This document shows, piece after piece, positions 28,323-33,726 of a stretch of DNA of 33,726 nucleotides. Location of the stretch: the IMG/VR virus record IMGVR_UViG_3300009158_000014, positions 1 to 33,726 of that record; one strand, given 5' to 3'. Numbering within the stretch: the stretch's first letter is position 1; every line of letters begins with the position of its first letter. The notes under the pieces were generated by a model. It searched no databases. It was not told the DNA's origin and was given only the letters and a program-made list of their open reading frames with translations. Origin of the DNA: a virus. The translations under genes were made by a program, and so were the position numbers.

Positions 28323-28725
28323 ATTCGTAGTCGTTGGAATCCCTGCCCCGCAAGGCTCAAAGCGTGCATTCGTGCGCGGCGGCCGCGTTTCGCTCGTGGA
28401 GTCATGCGCGAGGGTCAAGCCTTACCGCGCCCTTATTTCCCTCGCCGCAAGCCAAGCGCGTAAAGACCCACCAACGCAGCAACCTGTAGGGATAGGGATT
28501 ACCTTCGTCTTCGTTCGTCCGAAGAGCCACTACACGAGCAAAGGCGCACTCCGCGCTGGCGCTCCGACCCACCCCGGCAAGCCTGACATCGACAAACTTT
28601 GCCGCGCCGTCCTTGATGCCCTTACGGGAATCCTGTACCACGATGACGCGCAGGTCGTTTCCCTGAACGCTAGTAAACGCTACGGGGTCGCGTCAATGAC
28701 GGCTATTTCGCTTTTCACCTGTTGA
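28315..28725 (+). CDS. RusA-like Holliday junction resolvase
   Basis: 136 aa with a GTG start at 28315 overlapping the upstream gene. FVVVGIPAPQGSKRAF at the start, HPGKPDIDKLCRAVLDALTG in the middle and LYHDDAQVVSLNASKRYG near the end are the RusA family marks; the conserved Asp residues (D in PDID, D of LDAL, DD in HHDD-like YHDD) bind metal and cut four-way junctions. It would resolve recombination intermediates before packaging, together with the downstream ERF annealing protein. Confidence 0.85.
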   Translation: MLEFVVVGIPAPQGSKRAFVRGGRVSLVESCARVKPYRALISLAASQARKDPPTQQPVGIGITFVFVRPKSHYTSKGALRAGAPTHPGKPDIDKLCRAVLDALTGILYHDDAQVVSLNASKRYGVASMTAISLFTC

Positions 28726-28750
28726 CAAACGCGATACGGGGGCGTATCTT
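28722..28750 (+). promoter_or_regulatory. Strong sigma-70-type promoter for ERF operon
   Basis: TTGACA (28722-28727, perfect), 17-base spacer, TATCTT (28745-28750, four of six). The expected start is about 28757, giving a ~58-base leader. The best promoter match in the window. Confidence 0.78.
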
Positions 28751-28756
28751 CCTTAT

Positions 28757-28814
28757 GCCCTAGCATTTCGCCGGGGTCGAGTGCGGCGAGCCGCGCAGTC
28801 TTGAGAGGACGATC
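28757..28814 (+). promoter_or_regulatory. Leader hairpin and conserved ribosome box of ERF gene
   Basis: GCGG-CGAG-CCGC forms a hairpin in the leader, followed by AGTCTTGAGAGGACGATC before the ATG at 28815. The TTGAGAGGAC core is shared with the leaders at 25423, 25764 and 26169. Confidence 0.6.
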
Positions 28815-29585
28815 ATGCAACGAAGTGACACTATCGGGGAGCTAGCGAAGGCGCTTGCGGCCGCAAACTTGGAAATCGTGAACCCCAGCCTTGACGCGGT
28901 GAACCCGCATTTCAAGAGCCGCTACGCATCGCTCGGGGCGATCATCAACGCCGTGCGCCTGCCGCTTGCCCGTCACGGGATCAGCGCCGTGCAGACGGTC
29001 AGCACCGATGGCGGGGCGGTTGGGGTGACGACCACCTTGCTCCACGCGAGCGGGGAATGGATGGCAGAGACGGCCATGTCTGCCCTACCTGACCGCGCTA
29101 CGGTTCAGCAGCTGGGTTCGATTATTACTTACCTTCGCAGGTACTGCCTAGCCTCTGTGACCAACATCGTAGGGGAAGAGGATCAGGACGGGAACGAGGC
29201 AAGCCTGCCAAGCGCACCGCGTAGCGAGCCGCGTAAGCCCTTCAAGCCGCAAGACCCACGGACAGCCGTGCCGCCGCCTCCGACCGCTCCTAGGGCAACC
29301 AAGCCCGTCCCTGAGCCTGTGGCAGAGGTCAAGGCAATGGACGCGTACCCGGACGTGTACGAGGGGACGTTTGACATCCTGCGGGTTGTCGTCCGCGCTG
29401 GCAAGCCCTACGCGATTCAGGTGGACGGCAAGCATGGCAAGGCGTGGATCGCCACCACCGTGCAGGAATACGCCGATCTCGCCAAGGAACACGTCAACGA
29501 CTGTATGCAGTTGCAGGTCGAGCGCGTCGGCGACTCGCTCCAGATCATGAAGGTCACCGCGTCTAAGCAGGAGGTTCCGTTCTAA
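28815..29585 (+). CDS. erf: ERF-family single-strand annealing protein
   Basis: 256 aa, ATG at 28815. N-terminal ~120 residues are the ERF domain: IGELAKALAAANLEIVNPSL, NPHFKSRYASLGAIINAVRL, LPLARHGISAVQTV, LPDRATVQQLGSIITYLRRY then CLASVTNIVGEEDQDGNEA. A Pro-rich linker (PKSEPRKPFKPQDPR type) leads to a beta C-terminal domain, ending KQEVPF, reminiscent of an SSB-type acidic-hydrophobic tip. It promotes annealing and circularisation or recombination of phage DNA. It has its own strong promoter. Confidence 0.9.
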   Translation: MQRSDTIGELAKALAAANLEIVNPSLDAVNPHFKSRYASLGAIINAVRLPLARHGISAVQTVSTDGGAVGVTTTLLHASGEWMAETAMSALPDRATVQQLGSIITYLRRYCLASVTNIVGEEDQDGNEASLPSAPRSEPRKPFKPQDPRTAVPPPPTAPRATKPVPEPVAEVKAMDAYPDVYEGTFDILRVVVRAGKPYAIQVDGKHGKAWIATTVQEYADLAKEHVNDCMQLQVERVGDSLQIMKVTASKQEVPF

Positions 29586-30094
29586 TGTCGCTCTACCAAA
29601 TTACGTCGGAAATGCAGTCCATTCTCGATGCCGTCTTGGACGGTGGCATCGACTCGCCCGAGGCGCAGGCCGCGCTCGACGAGCATCTCACGGGTCTAGA
29701 TGTCGCCCTCGACACCAAGGCCGAGTCCTACGCGGGATTCATTCGTGAGCTAGAGATGCGAGCGGAGTCGAGGGGCAAGGAAGCCTCTCGAATCCGTGCG
29801 CTCGCGGCGGCTGACGATGCCCTTGCCACACGCCTCAAGGAAGGACTAAAGGCGGCAATGGAAACGACTGGGCGGCTCAAGATCGAAACGCCCCGGTTCA
29901 AGCTGTCGGTCGCCGGCAATGGCGGAAAGCAGTCGCTACAGATCGACGACGATGCCGTCAAGGGTCTTGAAGTCCCGCTTGTCAGGGTTGTCACCGAGCC
30001 AAACAAGGAAGCGATCCGAATCGTCCTTGAGGCTGGCGGCGAGATCCCCGGATGCCGCTTGCTCCCTCGCGGTACAAGCCTCCGCATTCGCTAA
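29585..30094 (+). CDS. Gp157-like protein (siphovirus Gp157 family)
   Basis: 169 aa. The ATG at 29585 overlaps the ERF stop (TAATG). SLYQITSEMQSILDAVLDGG, a long helix (DVALDTKAESYAGFIRELEM), ADDALATRLKEGLKAAMETT, and the beta end (RLKIETPRFKLSVAGNGGKQ, ...VPLVRVVTEPNKEAIR) follow the Gp157 family closely. In streptococcal phages the family has been linked to phage resistance or recombination; here it pairs with the ERF protein as often seen in recombination modules. Confidence 0.88.
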   Translation: MSLYQITSEMQSILDAVLDGGIDSPEAQAALDEHLTGLDVALDTKAESYAGFIRELEMRAESRGKEASRIRALAAADDALATRLKEGLKAAMETTGRLKIETPRFKLSVAGNGGKQSLQIDDDAVKGLEVPLVRVVTEPNKEAIRIVLEAGGEIPGCRLLPRGTSLRIR

Positions 30095-30529
30095 TTACTT
30101 TGCCTCTCCCTCGCCGTTGCCTTCGGGTGGCGGCGAGGTTTCTTTTTGCCCAAAGGGAACTAGGCGGTTTAACGCCTCGCGCCGCTTCGCGCATGGGCCG
30201 CAGGAGTTCGCCTTGATCCCAACCGCGTTCGTCATCGCCGCGACCACGTCACCCAGTCCGCGCATCCGAGGGGGCGCAACCGTCCCCGGCGCTGGCGGTT
30301 GCATTTCGGTAGTCAGCTTGGCGCGGGCAGCGGTAGGAGCAGGGCGTGCGCCAAGGAAGAGGGGCGGGTCAATGATGTTGCCTTCCCGCGTCTCGCGCTC
30401 CTCGCAGGTCGCGCACTTGGTCACGTCAAGGTTCTTGAGGCAGAGGGGTACTGTGCCAGCGACGCGCCACGACTTGCAGTCCATAATCGGGAGCGAGATG
30501 CCGGAGACGTTGAGCGTGCCGATGGTCAT
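30095..30529 (-). CDS. CxxC protein, 144 aa, last gene of the leftward unit
   Basis: The ATG at 30529 overlaps the upstream stop (ATGA); the stop abuts the converging Gp157 stop. Two Cys pairs (KCATCEER near residue 40; NSCGPCAKRREALNRLVPF near the end) flank a Pro/Ala-rich linker. The ending (GLGDVVAAMTNAVGIKANSC) is a familiar small zinc-ribbon-like element in phage proteins of the lysis/tail area. Co-transcribed with the Cys-rich protein, with which it may share a role. Function unknown. Confidence 0.7.
   Translation of the reverse strand: MTIGTLNVSGISLPIMDCKSWRVAGTVPLCLKNLDVTKCATCEERETREGNIIDPPLFLGARPAPTAARAKLTTEMQPPAPGTVAPPRMRGLGDVVAAMTNAVGIKANSCGPCAKRREALNRLVPFGQKETSPPPEGNGEGEAK
30109..30147 (+). 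terminator. Intrinsic terminator of rightward early operon
   Basis: CCTCGCCG (30109-30116) pairs with CGGCGAGG (30131-30138), with an inner CC-TTCG-GG tetraloop stem, followed by TTTCTTTTT. Lies 15 bases after the Gp157 stop, inside the 3' end of the converging minus-strand gene. Confidence 0.88.
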
Positions 30530-32364
30530 GATGTGAGGGCGACGACTGAGCCGTCAGACTTGCAGTAGATGCGGGGCGCTTGAAATGAATGCACGCAGGG
30601 TTGCGGCAGGGGATGGTCGATAGCCCATTCGTTGCAGTCCACGCCTTGACCCGGGCAACACGGCGCAGGCTGGTACACGAATGGGTAGGCGTAGCAGCCC
30701 GTGCGCGGGTCGGGCATCCCCGGGCAGAGCGAAGTCCAGCCGTAGACAAGGACAATGTCGGTTCCACCAATGTTGACGGTGATGTCCTCTAGCGGCCAAC
30801 CATCGCGGGCTTCGCAGTTGGTTGCGTCTTGGTAGAAGCCGATGTCCACGCAGATCGGGATAGTGCCATTCCCGTACTCCTGCACGCGCTTCATGGTGTA
30901 CCGCTCCCCAAATGAATACTCGGGGAAAGACAGGCATTGGATGACGTAGTTATTTGGGGTCGCGGTGATAGCCGAGATGGAGGCGTTGCAAGTGTTCTCG
31001 CTCGTCATCCTCCACGGGTAGTCCACGAGCAGGGTCTGCGAAGCGCAAGCGTAGTACCGAGGGGACGAGCCAACGAGCGTGACGGTGATGTCTTGGTTCC
31101 CGTTTGTGAACTCCACGCGGTCAACCGTCAGGGTATCGCCATCCGAATACCCGGGACGGTCGTTTGGTGTCTGCCAGTCGCAGGTGACGCAGGACTGGCG
31201 ATTGCCAAACCAGAACCACGCTGACCACGGCGGGATGCCGGAAGCCGTTACCAGCGCACCGATGCGGTTGTTGATGCGCTCGGCAATGTGCGCGGCGTTG
31301 CCTGAGAAGATCACGATGTCAAGACCGCAGACACTCAGCTTGGGCGCTCCGAGCGTCCCCCAGCCCGTTGCTACCGTGTTGTTTGGGTCGATGTGTACAA
31401 GACCGGACGAGCCAAGAAAGAGCGCATTGAGCGCCGCCTGAGCGTTCGGGTCTTCGGGGTCAATCCCCGGCGCAAAGCAGGCCGGGAAGACGATAGTCAT
31501 GATGTCCTCGTCATGGGACGGGCAACCAAACCCGCCCAGCGAATAGCACGTTCGCACGTCATACGTCTCAAAGCGATCCTCGAAACTGTCGCAGTATTCC
31601 GCGTAGTCGTCGCAGATCGGGGTATTGCCGCAGCAATCCCCCTGCGGCTCGCAGTCCGGGCAAGTCATGTACTGGACGTAATGCTGCGTAACTTGGTTCG
31701 GGCAGTTGGCTGGGCTGACCGGGTCACGCACGGTGCAGAAGCCCATCTCCTGCGACATACCTACGTCAAGGCTGACGATCTCGACTGGCGGCCCGTGATC
31801 GCAACGAACATCCCACGGAACGCCAATCGTCTCAATGCAGGTGCGAGCGGAGCTTGCAATGGTGACGCTCTTCCCTTTGACCGTGCCAGCCTGATCCTTG
31901 AAGTCGTAGCACTCGGCTACCAATTCCTCGCAGGGTAGTTGCGGGTTGTTGGCAATGGCGGGGCCATATTGGGGGATTTGAATGCTAGCGATTCCGCCCG
32001 GGTTCCCTTGCTGCTGGGGATCAGGGTAGCAACATGGGTCGCCTTGAAGAGCGCGGTTCTTGATCTTGACCAATTTGCCTACGTTAACAGGCCATATCGA
32101 CAGCGGATTCGGGCAGGGCAACGCCTCGAAATTGGTCAGGATGTAGATGCAGCAGTCATAGGAGATGTAGTAGCACTTATTCGCAATGTCTGGCGGGTCA
32201 GGAATACCCAACGAAATCAGATAGCCAACGCAGAACTCAATGCGGTCAGGAGCCTGCTCGCAATCAGGAGCGCAGCAATAATCGGCGAAGTAGTCGGTGC
32301 ATTTGAGGGCGTACCAAAGCACGCCGGGGTTGCAGCAACACGAAACCGCCGGGAGTGCGCTCAC
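30526..32364 (-). CDS. Very cysteine-rich virion or secreted protein, 612 aa
   Basis: GTG start at 32364, overlapping a 14-codon ORF (GTGA); an upstream TTG (32454) would read through the membrane-protein gene out of frame and is rejected. About 44 Cys in 612 residues, many as CC pairs (SCCCN, YCCAP, YDCC, DPCC, GDCC, PCC) across the full length, a density seen in disulfide-stabilised extracellular proteins. Segments such as SDGDTLTVDRVEFTNGNQ and VNIGGTDIVLVYGWTSL look like beta domains. A signal peptide-like sequence lies just upstream in another frame (separate finding). Likely exported or on the virion surface, perhaps an adhesin. No homologue recognised. Confidence 0.8.
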   Translation of the reverse strand: MSALPAVSCCCNPGVLWYALKCTDYFADYCCAPDCEQAPDRIEFCVGYLISLGIPDPPDIANKCYYISYDCCIYILTNFEALPCPNPLSIWPVNVGKLVKIKNRALQGDPCCYPDPQQQGNPGGIASIQIPQYGPAIANNPQLPCEELVAECYDFKDQAGTVKGKSVTIASSARTCIETIGVPWDVRCDHGPPVEIVSLDVGMSQEMGFCTVRDPVSPANCPNQVTQHYVQYMTCPDCEPQGDCCGNTPICDDYAEYCDSFEDRFETYDVRTCYSLGGFGCPSHDEDIMTIVFPACFAPGIDPEDPNAQAALNALFLGSSGLVHIDPNNTVATGWGTLGAPKLSVCGLDIVIFSGNAAHIAERINNRIGALVTASGIPPWSAWFWFGNRQSCVTCDWQTPNDRPGYSDGDTLTVDRVEFTNGNQDITVTLVGSSPRYYACASQTLLVDYPWRMTSENTCNASISAITATPNNYVIQCLSFPEYSFGERYTMKRVQEYGNGTIPICVDIGFYQDATNCEARDGWPLEDITVNIGGTDIVLVYGWTSLCPGMPDPRTGCYAYPFVYQPAPCCPGQGVDCNEWAIDHPLPQPCVHSFQAPRIYCKSDGSVVALTS

Positions 32365-32405
32365 GCGACGATGACAATGCAGAGGGCGAGGATGAACAAG
32401 CGCAT
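32361..32405 (-). CDS. 14-codon signal-peptide-like ORF
   Basis: ATG at 32405 (overlapping the upstream stop, TGATG) reads MRLFILALCIVIVA then TGA, which overlaps the GTG of the Cys-rich gene. By a -1 shift at the stop the two join to a normal Sec signal peptide with a cleavage region near SALPA. It may be a leader, or the true start of the Cys-rich gene with a base missing. Confidence 0.5.
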   Translation of the reverse strand: MRLFILALCIVIVA

Positions 32406-32518
32406 CACTTGCCAGCCTTCTTGGTGGCGAGATACCAGCCTGCGCCGAAAGCAATGGCAGCTGCGGCGAGGGCGAACCAAATTGAACCGAGGAGGCTAGA
32501 GAAGTCTGCGAGGATCAT
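32405..32518 (-). CDS. Single-pass membrane protein, 37 aa (holin-like)
   Basis: ATG at 32518 two bases after the lipoprotein gene stop, in a coupled string of genes. ILADFSSLLGSIWFALAAAA followed by IAFGAGWYLATKKAGK is one clear transmembrane helix with a basic C-terminus. Size, charge and position among membrane/lipoprotein genes fit a minimal holin or pinholin-like protein or a small tail membrane protein. No family is recognised, so holin is inference. Confidence 0.62.
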   Translation of the reverse strand: MILADFSSLLGSIWFALAAAAIAFGAGWYLATKKAGK

Positions 32519-32520
32519 GT

Positions 32521-33012
32521 TTATGCCTTTCGTCGTGTCTGGGCTTTTCTGAATGCGGCATCAAACATCGGATCTTGTGCGCGCATTGCTGCAATGTACT
32601 CTCGATCCCCTTCGGGTCGATTGGGGTCTAGCATATCGACCGCCAACTCCGCCGCAACTACTTTCCGGCGAGGAAGCCAACCAATTGCCACCCGGATGGC
32701 TGACCCTATCCCGGTCTGCCACAGGACAATGACGAGCGCTACGGCCACCACGGCAATAGCCCCATAGGTCAGCATGGTCATCCATGCGGGGGTCTTGTCC
32801 TCCACCCCGGACAGGCTGACGTGAATCCCGGACGCGAGCGCGTCAATACGGGTAGCCCGGGCAACGACCTCCGGATCTCCGGTTTCCGTCCCGCGCTGGA
32901 TCAACCCCTGCGCCTCGGCGCGGATGTCGTTGGACGACTGCGCGATCCTCTGCACGGGGCTACAACCCGCGAGAAGCACAAGCATGGCGACCATGAGCCA
33001 CCAACGGCTCAA
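32521..33012 (-). CDS. Lipoprotein with C-terminal transmembrane helix (u-spanin-like)
   Basis: 163 aa from a TTG start at 33012 that overlaps the upstream stop (TTGA); this start gives MSRWWLMVAMLVLLAGC, a correct lipoprotein signal with Cys17, whereas ATG 32994 lacks the positive residue. After a helical periplasmic part (QSSNDIRAEAQGLIQRGTET, ...RIDALASGIHVSLSG) comes a transmembrane segment (YGAIAVVAVALVIVLWQTGI). Lipid anchor outside plus helix inside is the layout of unimolecular spanins (T1 gp11), which join the two membranes at lysis. Common in proteobacterial phages. Length beyond the helix (~50 residues) is longer than usual. Confidence 0.7.
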   Translation of the reverse strand: MSRWWLMVAMLVLLAGCSPVQRIAQSSNDIRAEAQGLIQRGTETGDPEVVARATRIDALASGIHVSLSGVEDKTPAWMTMLTYGAIAVVAVALVIVLWQTGIGSAIRVAIGWLPRRKVVAAELAVDMLDPNRPEGDREYIAAMRAQDPMFDAAFRKAQTRRKA

Positions 33013-33272
33013 CGCTTCTCGATACGCGTAACGCGTTCTTCTAGCCCGCGCACGCGCTCCCCAATAACTTGAATCTGTGCGTTGCCAGCGGTCGCTAGTT
33101 CTTGGATCTTGCCAAGGTCGCCCGCCATCTTTTCGAGGCTCTTGGTCTGCTGCTCGTCGCGTTCCGAACGGCTCCCAGCGTAGACAAGCGCGGCCACTAA
33201 AGCCGTGACCGCCACGAAGAACTGGGCAAAGCGAAGCCATCGGTCGATAGATGAAGCGGTTTCGAGGGTCAT
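33009..33272 (-). CDS. Membrane-anchored coiled-coil protein, 87 aa (lysis cassette)
   Basis: ATG at 33272; ribosome binding site weak. One transmembrane helix (FAQFFVAVTALVAALVYAGS) near the N-terminus, then a coiled coil (QQTKSLEKMAGDLGKIQELA, VIGERVRGLEERVTRIEKR). Its stop overlaps the lipoprotein TTG. It may be a holin or antiholin, or an i-spanin-like partner; no sequence family separates these. No endolysin gene is seen nearby. Confidence 0.65.
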   Translation of the reverse strand: MTLETASSIDRWLRFAQFFVAVTALVAALVYAGSRSERDEQQTKSLEKMAGDLGKIQELATAGNAQIQVIGERVRGLEERVTRIEKR

Positions 33273-33290
33273 GTGTTTGTTCTAAAATAA

Positions 33291-33726
33291 TTACCCAAGA
33301 GTAAACAGCGTAAATTTAAGAGCAAACGATTTGCGGTTTTTGATATTTATCAATCCGGTTGAAGTGTCAATCCACACATTTATCCTATCAGCCGTATTTG
33401 GATTGGTGGTACTGGCAAAATCAATAGCAGCTCCTGCTGATACAGATGTAATGGTGCTAGATCCGTGAAGGAATAAGAAGTTCCCGGTTCCACCTATATC
33501 GCTTGTCAGCATTCTCATGCTTGCGCCGTTAAGAAAATATGACCTGCGAGGGAACGCATACGAGCCTTCAGATGCAACAGAAATGCTTTGCACGCTTACG
33601 GCTCCGCCGAAACTTGAATCAGGGTCAACAATAGACCCAATACGCGGCAAGAAAGATTGCCCAGCGTTGTTTATGAATGCCAAGTCTGCCGCTAATCCAA
33701 TGTTGTAATTGCGAAGCGCTGATGTA
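33291..33726 (-). CDS. Tailspike, C-terminal end (continuation of 1-2228)
   Basis: The same frame as the gene starting at 2228 (position 33683 equals 80 in the other copy). The unique part 33603-33291 adds the last 104 codons, including IDFASTTNPNTADRINVWID and an ending KSFALKFTLFTLG. The first Met in this frame within the window is a TTG inside the repeat and is not a start. AT-rich like the rest of the tailspike C-terminus. Confidence 0.88.
   Translation of the reverse strand, partial: TSALRNYNIGLAADLAFINNAGQSFLPRIGSIVDPDSSFGGAVSVQSISVASEGSYAFPRRSYFLNGASMRMLTSDIGGTGNFLFLHGSSTITSVSAGAAIDFASTTNPNTADRINVWIDTSTGLINIKNRKSFALKFTLFTLG
33604..33726. repeat. Terminal direct repeat, right copy
   Basis: Identical to 1-123; see the left copy. 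It is the overlap that shows the contig is circular. Confidence 0.93.

Noticed and set aside
31393-31938. 181-aa plus-strand ORF opposite the Cys-rich gene
   Set aside because: Arg/Val/Ala-rich antisense shadow that ignores the gene's strong cysteine codon pattern; no domain recognised.
33604-33726. Terminal direct repeat as genuine phage terminal redundancy
   Set aside because: It lies in the middle of an uninterrupted tailspike gene and has the length of an assembler overlap, so circular closure is the simpler explanation.
1-33726. Diversity-generating retroelement or Mu-like transposition
   Set aside because: No reverse transcriptase, no template/variable repeat pair near the tailspike, and no transposase genes, although head genes are Mu-like.

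Overview
The window is a complete small tailed-phage genome (Caudoviricetes), assembled as a circle and cut open at an arbitrary point. The first 123 bases recur exactly as the last 123 (33604-33726), so the unique circle is 33,603 bp. The cut falls inside the tailspike gene, whose frame runs unbroken across the junction (2228 down to 1, then 33603 down to 33291; 846 codons plus stop). No rRNA, tRNA, CRISPR, integrase, transposase or reverse transcriptase is visible. The head genes resemble Mu's (DUF935 portal, gpF-like, gpI/Z-like protease-scaffold, gp36-like, gpG-like), but there is no transposition module. There is no tail sheath and the tape measure is short, which suggests a siphovirus with a short tail. 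Strong Shine-Dalgarno sites, a lipobox protein and a CsrA-like regulator suggest a Gram-negative, GC-rich bacterial host; this is inference.

Layout. A control region without genes (24970-25442) separates two divergent transcription units. Leftward (minus strand) run replication and modification genes (DUF1376 replication protein with 12-bp iterons, two unknowns, an HTH protein, a ParB-methyltransferase). They are followed by terminase small and large subunits, a repeat-motif protein, portal, gpF-like head protein carrying an intein, a second repeat-motif protein, structural proteins, protease/scaffold, decoration protein and major capsid. The tail module comes next: connectors, tube, G/GT chaperones with a -1 frameshift, tape measure, tail tip and tailspike. 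Across the circular junction lie small membrane/lipoprotein genes of a probable lysis cassette, a very cysteine-rich protein and a CxxC protein. Rightward (plus strand, 25443-30094) run small early genes with near-identical structured leaders, a winged-helix protein, a CsrA-like protein, a small HTH protein, RusA-like resolvase, ERF single-strand annealing protein and a Gp157-like protein. That unit ends at a strong terminator (30109-30147).

The most remarkable element is in the gpF-like gene. A 276-residue intein interrupts the conserved NCRC motif of the head protein. Inside the intein DNA, on the opposite strand and in exact codon register, lies a 237-aa ORF with an HTH and a Vsr/DUF559-like nuclease domain, its own Shine-Dalgarno site and a -10-like box. 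This looks like an intein whose homing endonuclease is encoded antisense to the splicing protein rather than fused into it.

Other structure not explained by ordinary gene calls: a canonical G-GGA-AAA frameshift site with a downstream stem; a nested scaffold start; an RPGAK-type peptide motif repeated nine times in two head-region proteins; covarying RNA elements carrying CsrA-type GGA sites before early genes; a possible pseudoknot leader and a possible small RNA in the control region; and a signal peptide out of frame with the Cys-rich protein. No endolysin or DNA polymerase was recognised.
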